Below are positions 1-6,768 of a DNA stretch of 16,986 bases, piece after piece. The notes below the pieces were generated by a model, which was given only the letters and a program-made list of their open reading frames with translations, was not told the DNA's origin and made no database searches. The stretch spans positions 1 to 16,986 of the forward strand of contig JAFWUX010000012.1 of the NCBI GenBank assembly GCA_017523995.1. Reading direction: 5' to 3'. This DNA comes from Oscillospiraceae bacterium. Lineage in GTDB: Bacteria; Bacillota_A; Clostridia; Oscillospirales; Ruminococcaceae. A program made the position numbers and the translations under genes. The first letter of the stretch is position 1, and each line of letters opens with the position of its first letter.

Positions 1-12
1 AGTTTGCGGGGT

Positions 13-240
13 CGAGGGGCAGAGCCCTCGCCGCACTCCGCAGAGTGCGGAATTCCCCGGCGAAGGAGCTCCGCGGGGGTGAATCCGATAAAACGATCCG
101 GTGGATCGTTTTTCGGAGAGGGGAGCCCTGCGATAGAGGGCTCCCCTAAGTGAATTGCAAAGCAATTCACCGTCTGCCGCAACTGCTTAAGTTGTTGGCA
201 TTGTCGTCCCCAAACCCCTCGCTGGGGATATCATCCCCAG
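13..240. repeat. Chain of consecutive hairpins, no intact gene
   Basis: At least six inverted repeats follow one another with little spacing. They are 13-18/25-30 (CGAGGG/CCCTCG), 31-38/43-50 (CCGCACTC/GAGTGCGG), 90-99/103-112 (AAAACGATCC/GGATCGTTTT), 119-129/137-147 (AGGGGAGCCCT/AGGGCTCCCCT), 150-158/162-170 (GTGAATTGC/GCAATTCAC) and 222-229/233-240 (CTGGGGAT/ATCCCCAG). Several have T or A runs beside them, so individual hairpins could act as terminators, but a single terminator does not need six. I see no convincing reading frame on either strand. The last module belongs to a repeat found twice more in this window. The likely nature is a compound intergenic repeat or the end of a mobile element that begins outside the window; this is inference. 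Confidence 0.7.
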
Positions 241-247
241 ACCCCGT
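197..247 (-). repeat. GGGG/CCCC hairpin repeat, copy A
   Basis: On the minus strand this reads CGGGGTCTGGGGATGATATC and then CCCAGCGAGGGGTTTGGGGAC. The core stem is CTGGGGAT/ATCCCCAG with a 3-nt loop. It is the best-preserved of three copies in the window and is the last module of the hairpin chain at the left edge. Confidence 0.7.
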
Positions 248-266
248 TTTGATGTGTGAAAGAATG

Positions 267-309
267 AAGCCGCTGAAATGCGCGTGAGTGCTTGTTTCAG
301 CGGCTTTTG
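267..309 (+). terminator. Hairpin terminator inside an intergenic remnant region
   Basis: AAGCCGCTGAAA (267-278) pairs perfectly with TTTCAGCGGCTT (295-306) over 12 bp, with a 16-nt loop and a following TTTTG. It has the form of a rho-independent terminator on the plus strand. The gene it would serve is either left of the window or lost. It shares the AAGCCGCT stem base with terminators at 2044-2083 and 6671-6707. Confidence 0.6.
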
Positions 310-423
310 TATATTGACAGTTTTGTTGTTCGCATTACAGATGAAAACGCATCTAAAAAAGCCTTTGACAACTTGACTTCCGCACTTGAGAAGGAACATA
401 TTACTTTTGAAGAAGCTGAGTGA
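277..423 (+). pseudogene. C-terminal remnant of an unknown gene
   Basis: An open frame without a usable start codon or ribosome binding site runs from a stop at 274-276 to the TGA at 421-423. Its last 35 residues look like real protein: a beta-strand-like FVVRIT, then a charged helix (DENASKKAFDNLTSALEKEH) and the end ITFEEAE. Codons are AT-rich, unlike the GC-rich genes nearby, which suggests foreign origin. The upstream part of the frame overlaps the hairpin at 267-306, so only about 310-423 is likely to derive from a gene. The family is not recognised. It could also be chance coding of an AT-rich stretch. Confidence 0.4.
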
Positions 424-452
424 CACGTTTCACTTTTCATTCTCTATTCACT

Positions 453-488
453 AAAAAACAAAAGGGGACATCTCAGCGATGTCCCCTT
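453..488 (-). terminator. Rho-independent terminator of hpf
   Basis: AAGGGGACATC (462-472) and GATGTCCCCTT (478-488) form a perfect 11-bp stem with a 5-nt loop. On the minus strand the stem is followed by a T-rich run (complement of 453-463). It lies 23 bp beyond the hpf stop codon, in the right orientation to end that transcript. Confidence 0.9.
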
Positions 489-511
489 GCTGTTATATTC
501 TAATCAGCGGT

Positions 512-1042
512 TCAGTCGGTGGAGGGCTCCAGAAGCGCATAGTTGTCATCAACACGGCGATAGACGATATTGATGGAACCGTTATCGGCATTCTGGAAGA
601 CGAAGAAGGAGTGTCCCAGCATGTTCATCTGGAGGATTGCTTCTTCGACGCTCATCGGCTGGACGCGGAAGCTCTTCTTGCGGATGAGGTTGTACTCGGT
701 CTGCTCCTCGATGGTATCGGTGAATGCCTCGGGAGAGAGCGCGCTTGCCTTGATGCGCTTGCCGAGCTTGGTCTTGTTGCGGCGAATCTTGCGAATGATC
801 TTGTCGATCGCGGAATCCAGCGCATCGTTTTTATCAGCAGCACTCTGCTCTGCACGATAGATCATGCTGCCTGCGCGGACGGTCAGTTCGCAGACGATCT
901 GACCGCGGAGTTCGTTCAGAGTGATCTTCGCCTCTGCTTCATCCTCAAAAAATTTGTCGAGCTTCTGATTCAGTTTCTTTTCTGCATATTCCGAAAAGCT
1001 CGGACCGATCTGGATCTTCTTTGCCATAATGTTCAGCTTCAT
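512..1042 (-). CDS. hpf: Ribosome hibernation promoting factor, long form
   Basis: The product (176 aa) is a long-form HPF/RaiA-family protein. In Firmicutes such proteins bind the 30S subunit in stationary phase or stress and dimerise 70S ribosomes into inactive 100S particles. Residues 1-100 hold the RaiA-like beta-alpha-beta domain (MKLNIMAKKIQIGPSFSEYA, then a conserved LNELRGQ.VCELTV segment and the basic helix DKIIRKIRRNKTKLGKR). Residues ~118-174 hold the C-terminal dimerisation domain (IRKKSFRVQPMSVEEAILQMNMLGHSFFVF). Length fits the long form. The frame is open further upstream, but the ATG at 1042 is chosen because AAAGGAGGAA lies at 1051-1060 with ideal spacing and because family members start with this sequence. 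It is a single-gene transcript between its own promoter and terminator, diverging from the response regulator. Confidence 0.95.
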   Translation of the reverse strand: MKLNIMAKKIQIGPSFSEYAEKKLNQKLDKFFEDEAEAKITLNELRGQIVCELTVRAGSMIYRAEQSAADKNDALDSAIDKIIRKIRRNKTKLGKRIKASALSPEAFTDTIEEQTEYNLIRKKSFRVQPMSVEEAILQMNMLGHSFFVFQNADNGSINIVYRRVDDNYALLEPSTD

Positions 1043-1063
1043 ATGTTCAGTTCCTCCTTTTGT

Positions 1064-1126
1064 CCGGCACGTATATATCTGCCGGTTCATGGTTATATTA
1101 TAGCATATCTGCACAAAATTTGTCAA
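1064..1126 (-). promoter_or_regulatory. hpf promoter and 5' leader hairpin
   Basis: On the minus strand TTGACA (complement of 1121-1126) and TATAAT (complement of 1097-1102) are both perfect sigma-A boxes, with an 18-bp spacer. The leader then carries CCGGCA/TGCCGG (1080-1085 with 1064-1069), a short stem ending just before the AAAGGAGGAA ribosome binding site. The stem could modulate translation, but at 6 bp this is only a possibility. Confidence 0.8.
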
Positions 1127-1244
1127 GTGATTTTTCGGGTTTTTAGAAAAATTCAGATTCTTGTCACAATTTATCACAAAGTCAGCAATATCGCATGTTT
1201 TTCAGAGCAGATATCTGCGCCGCCGGAGCCTTATAAAAAAATTC

Positions 1245-1273
1245 AGGTTCATTTTAGGTTTTTGCGGTATAAT
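1245..1273 (+). promoter_or_regulatory. Response-regulator promoter with 11-bp direct repeats
   Basis: A perfect TATAAT lies at 1268-1273, about 58 bp before the start codon. No good -35 box sits at 17 bp. In its place AGGTT occurs twice, at 1245-1249 and 1256-1260, one helical turn (11 bp) apart, within TTCAGGTTCATTTTAGGTTT. OmpR/PhoB-type regulators are known to bind direct repeats with 11-bp period overlapping weak -35 regions, so this could be an autoregulatory site. The -10 box is seen directly; the operator is inference. Confidence 0.5.
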
Positions 1274-1331
1274 CAGATCAAAGATTAGGAACGCCCGCCC
1301 AAAAACGGAACGATGAGAAAGCGTGAACAAT

Positions 1332-2012
1332 ATGGAAATCCTGTTGATTGAATCGAATGAAGCGCTGCGGGCAGCAGTTTCGGCAAGGCTCACCGCAGAC
1401 GGCTTTACCCCCATTGCCGTTGAAACCGGAACCGATGCGCTGCGGCTTCTGGATTCGCCCCGCTTTGAATCCGTGCTGCTGGATTGGCAGCTCCCCGATA
1501 TGGCAGGCGTATCGGTACTGCGTGAAATGCGCACCCGTGCGCTCGATACCCCGGTTATGATCCTGAGCAGCCGCGGTTCCGTTGCAGACCGTGTCCTTGC
1601 GCTGGACAGCGGTGCCGATGACTATCTCCTGAAGCCGTTTCATATGGATGAGTGCATGGCGCGCGTCAGACGCATGGTACGTACTTACCGGCGGAGAACG
1701 CCGCCCTCATCCGGCAGCGGCATGCACTGTATCGCAGACCTGACCGTCGATACAAACCGTCATGTCGCCACCAGAGGCGGAAAAAAGCTCCCGCTCTCTG
1801 CAAAGGAGTGCGCGATCCTTGAGCTGTTTGCGCAGCACGCAGGGGATACGCTCTCGCGCGAGGAGATCGAGCAGCATGTCTCTCCGGAAGGTGCGGACAG
1901 CGCCGTCATTCCGGTTTACATCCACTATCTGCGCAAAAAGGTGGATGACGGATTTTCTGTCAAGCTGCTGCGGACTGTCCGGAAGCAGGGCTATGTCCTG
2001 ACCGGCACCTGA
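1332..2012 (+). CDS. OmpR/PhoB-family response regulator, orphan
   Basis: A two-domain regulator of 226 aa. Residues 1-117 form the receiver domain, with the phospho-acceptor aspartate D51 (LLDWQLPDMAG), the switch serine S79 (MILSS) and the conserved lysine-proline K101-P102 (YLLKPF). Residues 128-226 form the winged-helix DNA-binding domain (LTVD... LSAKECAILELFAQHAGDTLSREEI, ending YIHYLRKKVDD, LLRTVRKQGYVL). The usual acidic pair of the Mg2+ site (E-D or D-D) is E7-S8 here, so one ligand is missing. No histidine kinase gene lies nearby. A GTG at 1323 in the same frame is an alternative start; ATG 1332 is preferred because MEILLIE is where receivers begin and AGAAAG at 1316-1321 is well spaced for it. 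Target genes cannot be told from sequence. Confidence 0.9.
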   Translation: MEILLIESNEALRAAVSARLTADGFTPIAVETGTDALRLLDSPRFESVLLDWQLPDMAGVSVLREMRTRALDTPVMILSSRGSVADRVLALDSGADDYLLKPFHMDECMARVRRMVRTYRRRTPPSSGSGMHCIADLTVDTNRHVATRGGKKLPLSAKECAILELFAQHAGDTLSREEIEQHVSPEGADSAVIPVYIHYLRKKVDDGFSVKLLRTVRKQGYVLTGT

Positions 2013-2043
2013 ACGCTGCATATGTCTTTCCTGAATCACAAAA

Positions 2044-2083
2044 ATCAAGCCGCTCCGATCACACCTGACCGGAGCGGCTTGAT
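2044..2083. terminator. Bidirectional terminator between convergent genes
   Basis: ATCAAGCCGCTCCG (2044-2057) pairs perfectly with CGGAGCGGCTTGAT (2070-2083), 14 bp with a 12-nt loop. It sits between the ends of the response regulator (plus) and the metallophosphoesterase (minus). T runs are weak on both sides, so termination strength is uncertain. Confidence 0.75.
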
Positions 2084-2102
2084 CTGTTTGCAGCGGAGCA
2101 GC

Positions 2103-2753
2103 TCATCCCCGCGAAGACGCAGCTGTCACCTGCGCGGCAACAGCATCGTTCTCATAGGTAAACCTGACGGTGCCGCCCGCCGCGTTGACAACCGTTGTCT
2201 GCGCGCGCAGCGAAAGCTCCGGTGCGGGAATGTTATAGTTCATGTGGATATGTCCGTGGATGTGATACTTCGGCTGATACTTTTCGATCAGCTCATTGAA
2301 CACTTCAAACCCGTGATGACAGATATCATTCGGGTCCTGACTGTCATGGAAACCGGCAGCCGGTGCATGCGTCAGCAGGATATCAAACCCGCCGAAGGAA
2401 CGGAGCTTGAACCAGAGCCGCATGATCCGGAACCGCATCTGCCGCTCGGTATACTGATGCGCGCCGGGCCGGTAGCGCATGCAGCCGCCGAGCCCGAGAA
2501 TCCGGATGCCCTGATAGACCGCGATATCGTCCTCGATGCAGATGCAGCCCTCAGGCGGCCGCACCTGATACCGCTCATCATGGTTGCCGTGAATATAGAA
2601 TACCGGCGCACTGGAATATGTCACACAATATTGCAGATAATCCGGATTGAGGTCACCGGCGGACAAGATCAGATCAGCCTCGCGCAGCTTCTCCGGCTTG
2701 TATCTGTCCCAGATCATCGGATCTTCCTTGTCCGCAATCGCCAGGATCTTCAT
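2103..2753 (-). CDS. Calcineurin-like metallophosphoesterase
   Basis: A 216-aa protein of the metallophosphoesterase superfamily, which uses a two-metal centre to cleave phosphomono- or diesters. Visible motifs are D8 in IADKED (motif I), GD34 in SAGDLNP, GNHD at 56-59, TH129 in LLTHAP, and HGHIH at 166-170. Motif I reads D-x-E where most family members have D-x-H, so one metal ligand differs; from memory this ADxE form is usual in a clostridial subgroup. There is no signal peptide, so it is cytoplasmic. ATG 2753 is chosen over upstream in-frame codons because GGGGAGA precedes it at good spacing. It follows the ParB/BMP-fusion gene by 87 nt on the same strand with no terminator or clear promoter between, so the two probably share a transcript. 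Substrate unknown. Confidence 0.88.
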   Translation of the reverse strand: MKILAIADKEDPMIWDRYKPEKLREADLILSAGDLNPDYLQYCVTYSSAPVFYIHGNHDERYQVRPPEGCICIEDDIAVYQGIRILGLGGCMRYRPGAHQYTERQMRFRIMRLWFKLRSFGGFDILLTHAPAAGFHDSQDPNDICHHGFEVFNELIEKYQPKYHIHGHIHMNYNIPAPELSLRAQTTVVNAAGGTVRFTYENDAVAAQVTAASSRG

Positions 2754-2840
2754 ATTTGCACTTCTCCCCATATTGGAATTTCCCCGAATCTATTATCCAA
2801 ATCAATGCAAAAACGAAAAGTATATCTATAATTCTATCTG

Positions 2841-4856
2841 TTACTGTGTTGAAGATGTTTCGGGATCGGCTGCAGCGTTTTCACCTGCAGCGTCGCGGTC
2901 GATATCAGACATGATGTCTCTGTTGGTATCATATACAGTGTGCCACTTGGCAAAATCACGGAACTTCCAATCCAGCTCAGAGACCTTCGGCAGCCTGCCG
3001 AAGACATTATCCGGCAGCCAGTCCTCGCGAATGATCTCATCCGGCGTCATGGATTGCTCCGCCGGAAGCTTGCATGTTCCGTCCTGTCCGTAGATGGGGC
3101 CGGTGATGGGCTTGAACTCGTTTTTCGCGATCTCATTCTGCACCAGATTCACAAGCCGCCGGATTCCGGCAGGCAGCTTATCGGAAACAAACACATCAAT
3201 CGCGCCCGAGGACATGCCCCAGTAATAATTAAGCGCCTGCAGTTCATTCTGATTGCCGTCGTTTTTCCATGCACCGATCAGCACCGAATGCACCAGATCC
3301 TCATAGAGGCTGCCCCAGTTCCAGACCGGCATCGCCAGACGGAACGAGACATCGCCGTAGAGCGCATAGAGACCGAAATCCGTATCATCGAGCCCCGGCG
3401 CCTTGATATCTCTGCTGGAGATCAGGTCGATCTGCTTGCTGCGGAAGAACTCATGCGGATCGTGATCTCTGAGCGTGGACCAGTCCAGATAGACCATCGC
3501 ACGCGGATTGACCATCTTGACGCCGAGCGCAAACGCGGTGACAGAGGCGGGCGTGCCGAGCACCGGATAATCCGCGATATAGCCGATGCGCTCTGTTTCG
3601 GTCATGGCACCGGCAATCAGTCCGGTGATGAACTTTGCCTCGTAAATGCGCAGATAATAGGTGCGGAGCTGCTTATAGGCGGTGTTCATCGAGCAGTTGA
3701 GAATGATCACTTCCGGATGTGCCACTGCCATGCGCATACTTGCGGTGTGATAGACCGGTGAGGTCGTGAAGATCATGCGGCAGCCGTCTGCAATCGCCTG
3801 TTCGATCACGGTTTCGGCTTCATCCACTTCGCAGGTATAGGAAGATGTGGTGATTGCGCTGCCGAACGAATCCTCAAGATAGCGCCGCCCGATCTCGTGG
3901 TTATAGCTCCAGCCGGAGCCGCGCGGATCACGCGGGAACAGGAATGCGATATGCAGCACCTGCGTTCCGGTCAGCGGGATTTTCTTTGCCAGCGCGACCT
4001 TTTTTGAGGCGTCGGTCGGATCGAGAATATGGGAGGTCGGGTTCTCGCTGCCGAGCACGCGGAATTCCTTGCGGATCCGGTTGATGCGGCGGCGCAGTTC
4101 CAGCGAGGAAAGCCCGCGGATTTTTTCAAAGCCGTAGATTTCCAGAAAATGCAGGAATGCGGCACCGGGCGTCAGCTGACTCTGCTCCACTTTTCCCAGA
4201 TAATAGCTTGCGAAGATTGTGTAGAGGAACTTGACATCCTTGCGGAGTGCATCGCTCCAGGGCGGCGGCAGCGGCAGCTTTGCGCCGGGGGTATCCGGCA
4301 TTTCAGTCGGCGTAATCGCCTGAATCAGCCGCATAAATTCGCCGGGGTGGTTCATCTCGATTTCATAGATGCCGGAGATGCGGTAGAAATCCATGAACTC
4401 CGTGTAGACCTGATATTCCTCTGAGTCATTCGGCTTCGGGATGATGCGCGTCACCTTCGCTTCGATTGCAACAGCGCCGTTATACTTTGAGACGCTGACG
4501 CGCTTGTTGCCCTCGCAGACATAAAAGCGCTGCATATATTCCATGACCGTGATCGGTTCATTGACGCCGATCTCACGGACGGAATCGCAGAGCAGCGACC
4601 ATTTGCTGCCGAATTCGGTATCATAATCGAGCAGCGGCATAAAGTTGCGGGCGAATGCGGAAGTCCGCTCAGCCTGTGCCGTGCCGACAACCATCGAAAG
4701 CGGAATCTCGATCTGCCCGAGCGGGAGCTGCCCTTCGATTTCATTCTCGCGCAGAATATCCTCGAGCACCGGCAGATACATCTCCTTTTCGGAGGCTGCC
4801 TGCCGCTGATATTTCTCTGCGAGCTTCTGTGCTTTTGTATAATCCTGAATGGACAT
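2841..4856 (-). CDS. Fusion of a ParB/Srx-like domain with a BMP-family ligand-binding domain
   Basis: A 671-aa protein with no signal peptide or lipobox, hence probably cytoplasmic. Residues ~40-140 resemble the ParB/sulfiredoxin-like fold: a start like LGQIEIPLSMVVGT, then YVCEGNKRVSVSKYNG (113-127), equivalent to the ParB box with its conserved G-x-x-R. Residues ~195-270 are helical and basic (LRRRINRIRKEFR) and might bind nucleic acid. Residues ~298-600 are a BMP/PnrA-like periplasmic-binding-protein fold, with GSGWSYNHEIGRRYLE (313-328) and YEAKFITGLIAGAMT.TERIGYIADYP (405-431), the signature of purine-nucleoside-binding lipoproteins. The tail from 640 is acidic and disordered. The BMP domain is normally exported; here it would sense a ligand inside the cell. 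AAAGGAG precedes ATG 4856. A metallophosphoesterase gene follows. The architecture is clear, the function is not. Confidence 0.85.
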   Translation of the reverse strand: MSIQDYTKAQKLAEKYQRQAASEKEMYLPVLEDILRENEIEGQLPLGQIEIPLSMVVGTAQAERTSAFARNFMPLLDYDTEFGSKWSLLCDSVREIGVNEPITVMEYMQRFYVCEGNKRVSVSKYNGAVAIEAKVTRIIPKPNDSEEYQVYTEFMDFYRISGIYEIEMNHPGEFMRLIQAITPTEMPDTPGAKLPLPPPWSDALRKDVKFLYTIFASYYLGKVEQSQLTPGAAFLHFLEIYGFEKIRGLSSLELRRRINRIRKEFRVLGSENPTSHILDPTDASKKVALAKKIPLTGTQVLHIAFLFPRDPRGSGWSYNHEIGRRYLEDSFGSAITTSSYTCEVDEAETVIEQAIADGCRMIFTTSPVYHTASMRMAVAHPEVIILNCSMNTAYKQLRTYYLRIYEAKFITGLIAGAMTETERIGYIADYPVLGTPASVTAFALGVKMVNPRAMVYLDWSTLRDHDPHEFFRSKQIDLISSRDIKAPGLDDTDFGLYALYGDVSFRLAMPVWNWGSLYEDLVHSVLIGAWKNDGNQNELQALNYYWGMSSGAIDVFVSDKLPAGIRRLVNLVQNEIAKNEFKPITGPIYGQDGTCKLPAEQSMTPDEIIREDWLPDNVFGRLPKVSELDWKFRDFAKWHTVYDTNRDIMSDIDRDAAGENAAADPETSSTQ

Positions 4857-4918
4857 GTTGATGCTCCTTTCTGATCGGATGCGGACGGATGCAGAAATGA
4901 TCCGGAAAGGCTTTTTCT

Positions 4919-4947
4919 ATTATAACACAATACGCTTATTTTTTCAA
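4919..4947 (-). promoter_or_regulatory. Promoter of the ParB/BMP-fusion gene
   Basis: On the minus strand TTGAAA (complement of 4942-4947), a 17-bp spacer and TATAAT (complement of 4919-4924) form a strong sigma-A promoter, about 62 bp before the start codon. It is back to back with the promoter of the AI-2E family gene. Confidence 0.85.
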
Positions 4948-5025
4948 CAGAAAAAAGCAGAAATGTGAAAGGAAAGCAGGCGCTGCCAAAAGATGCGATT
5001 TTCTCCGGATATCCGTTCCCGGTTC

Positions 5026-5054
5026 TTGCATTTTTCGGGAGAATGTGATATAAT
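5026..5054 (+). promoter_or_regulatory. Promoter of the AI-2E family gene pair
   Basis: TTGCAT (5026-5031), a 17-bp spacer and TATAAT (5049-5054). The ribosome binding site AGGAGGG at 5072-5078 and ATG 5087 follow at normal distance. Confidence 0.85.
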
Positions 5055-5086
5055 GCAATCAAAATACCAAATCAGGAGGGATTGCT

Positions 5087-6433
5087 ATGAAGCGGCAGCG
5101 CCGTGAACCGATTGTGCTTTCACAGATGCGCCCGATCACATTGTTTCTCGTGCTCGCAGGATGCATCACGCTGACCTTTGCCTTCATCCACTTCAGCGAT
5201 GTTGCAAGCTTCTTCCGCCGGATCACATCCGCGCTGGGACCGGTGTTTGCAGGCTTTGTCTTCGCGTATCTGCTGGCACCGGCGGCAACGATGCTGGAAA
5301 AGCGCTTTGCAAAGTGGCTCGCGCACCCGATTGAAAAGCATCCCAAGCTAGCGATTCTGCCGCGCGGCATCAGTTCGTTTCTGGTTGTGGCGCTGTTCAT
5401 CGGCTCGATTGTGCTGCTTGTCATCGCGACCTTTTCGCAGGTTGTGACAGGTCTTTCGACAGCAATCGACCAGCTCCCGCATTATTTCGATCTCATCATG
5501 GAGCACATCGAAAAGCTGCTCCATGCGGATAATACCCTCGCAGGCTATCTGCGGGAGCTGCAGGAGCGCTTTTCCGCAACCGAGCTCGGCATGGGCAATG
5601 TCGATCCGGTGGATATCACGCAGAAGATTCTCTCTGCGGTCGCATCCGGCGCAACGAGCACGCTCGGCTTTCTCTATGATGTCATCGTCGGCTTTGTGAT
5701 CGCGGTCTATCTGCTGATCAGCCGGAAGCGGTTTGTCCGGCAGTGGAAGCAGATTCTTTACGCCGTCTGCAAGCCGAAAACCGCCGACTGGATCGACAAG
5801 CAGATGACCGCCGCAAACCAGACCTTCGGCACCGCGGCAATCGGCAAGCTGCTCGATTCGCTCCTGATCGGCATGCTGTGCTTCATCGGCGTCACGATCA
5901 TCGGCGCGCCCTATACCACACTGATTGCGGTGATCATCGGCGTCACAAACATGATCCCGTATTTCGGCCCGATCTTCGGCGCAATTCCCTGCGTGCTGCT
6001 GATCCTGATGGAGAACCCGCTCAAGGCGCTGTACTTCCTGATTTTCATCATCGCGCTGCAGCAGTTTGATGCGAACATCCTTGATCCGAAGATTGTCGGA
6101 AAATCCATCGGACTGCCGGCGTTCTGGGAGCTGTTCGCGTGTCTGCTCGGCGGCGGATTGTTCGGCATCATCGGTCTGATCATCGGTGTGCCGATGGTTG
6201 CGGTTGTGTATACGCTGGTGCGCCAGCTTGTTCTGGAGCGGCTTGATGAACGCGCGAATGACGGCGAGCTGACACCGGAATTTCTCAGTGAAACGCTCGG
6301 CGTCTCCGGCAATATTGAGGATTCCGGTCTGTTCCGCGATGACGAATCTGACAGCCCTTATCTGCAGCATTTGATTCTGCTCGAGGATATCGCGCAGAAT
6401 CCGGATGCAAAGGAAGGGGAATCCGGCGTATGA
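5087..6433 (+). CDS. AI-2E family (UPF0118) membrane transporter
   Basis: A 448-aa multi-pass inner-membrane protein of the AI-2E/YdiK/PerM family, whose members include exporters or sodium/proton antiporters with uncertain substrates. Hydrophobic segments are at about 18-36, 45-68, 94-118, 190-212, 253-305, 313-326 and 348-382. The family hallmark NMIPYFGPIFGAIP (288-301) and the conserved NILDPKIVGKSIGLP (330-344) are both present. A soluble region at 120-185 separates the first three segments from the rest, as usual. The C-terminal ~65 residues are acidic and cytoplasmic. AGGAGGG lies 8 nt before the ATG. The next gene starts inside its stop codon (ATGA overlap), so the two are probably translationally coupled. 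Autoinducer-2 export cannot be claimed from the family name. Confidence 0.93.
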   Translation: MKRQRREPIVLSQMRPITLFLVLAGCITLTFAFIHFSDVASFFRRITSALGPVFAGFVFAYLLAPAATMLEKRFAKWLAHPIEKHPKLAILPRGISSFLVVALFIGSIVLLVIATFSQVVTGLSTAIDQLPHYFDLIMEHIEKLLHADNTLAGYLRELQERFSATELGMGNVDPVDITQKILSAVASGATSTLGFLYDVIVGFVIAVYLLISRKRFVRQWKQILYAVCKPKTADWIDKQMTAANQTFGTAAIGKLLDSLLIGMLCFIGVTIIGAPYTTLIAVIIGVTNMIPYFGPIFGAIPCVLLILMENPLKALYFLIFIIALQQFDANILDPKIVGKSIGLPAFWELFACLLGGGLFGIIGLIIGVPMVAVVYTLVRQLVLERLDERANDGELTPEFLSETLGVSGNIEDSGLFRDDESDSPYLQHLILLEDIAQNPDAKEGESGV

Positions 6434-6666
6434 GCATGACCTATTATCTGGATACCAGACGGGATGTTCTGATCCGGCTCGCACCGGATCACAGGCGGAG
6501 CGTGCTGGAAAAAAGCGCAGGAACATGGCGCCCGTTCGATCCGCAGCGGGATGATTCCTATGCACGCGCACTGATCTTCGGCGAGGGCTGCTGGGAGGAT
6601 CTTGATCTGCTTGAAGAAGCAGAAGCGCTGGAAATTCTCCGGCAATGGCAAAAGGCATCTGAATAG
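6430..6666 (+). CDS. Small acidic protein of unknown function
   Basis: A 78-aa soluble protein whose ATG overlaps the stop of the AI-2E family gene by 4 nt (ATGA), a typical coupled arrangement. Visible features are a start like MSMTYYLDTRRDVLIRLAP, an aromatic-rich middle (WRPFDPQRDD.YARALIFGEGCWEDLD) and a C-terminal helix rich in Glu and Leu. There are no cysteine pairs, signal peptide or membrane segment. The family is not recognised. The overlap, codon usage like its neighbours and the terminator directly after it support a real gene. Its role is likely linked to the membrane protein. Confidence 0.75.
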   Translation: MSMTYYLDTRRDVLIRLAPDHRRSVLEKSAGTWRPFDPQRDDSYARALIFGEGCWEDLDLLEEAEALEILRQWQKASE

Positions 6667-6670
6667 CATG

Positions 6671-6707
6671 AAGCCGCTCCGATGAACGCCAATCGGAGCG
6701 GCTTTCT
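6671..6707. terminator. Bidirectional terminator, AI-2E operon / isc operon
   Basis: AAGCCGCTCCGAT (6671-6683) pairs perfectly with ATCGGAGCGGCTT (6692-6704), 13 bp with an 8-nt loop, then TTTCT. It lies just after the small protein gene and downstream of mnmA, which comes from the other side. The stem is nearly identical to that at 2044-2083. Confidence 0.85.
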
Positions 6708-6718
6708 ATACATGAACA

Positions 6719-6765
6719 TGGGGTCTGGGGTCAATGACCCCAGCAGGGGTTCGGGGACGGCGTCT
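6719..6765 (+). repeat. GGGG/CCCC hairpin repeat, copy B
   Basis: GGGGTCTGGGGTCAATGACC and the following CCAGCAGGGGTTCGGGGAC form one copy of a repeat also found at 197-247 and 15278-15318 (both on the minus strand). Its core stem is CTGGGGTC (6725-6732) with GACCCCAG (6736-6743). It lies in the intergenic gap after the terminator and ends close to the mnmA stop codon. Confidence 0.7.
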
Positions 6766-6768
6766 CCA

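Noticed and set aside
187..426. 79-codon minus-strand frame at the left edge
   Set aside because: It runs through two hairpins and the GGGG repeat; the plus strand tail in 310-423 looks more protein-like.
479..1288. 269-codon open frame on the plus strand
   Set aside because: It is the antisense of hpf and its promoter; hpf has clear family motifs, a ribosome binding site and a terminator, while this frame has none.
5348..6658. 436-codon open frame on the minus strand opposite the AI-2E family gene
   Set aside because: Its composition (rich in Arg, Gln, Asp, His) is typical of an antisense of a GC-rich gene; the plus strand encodes a recognisable membrane protein.
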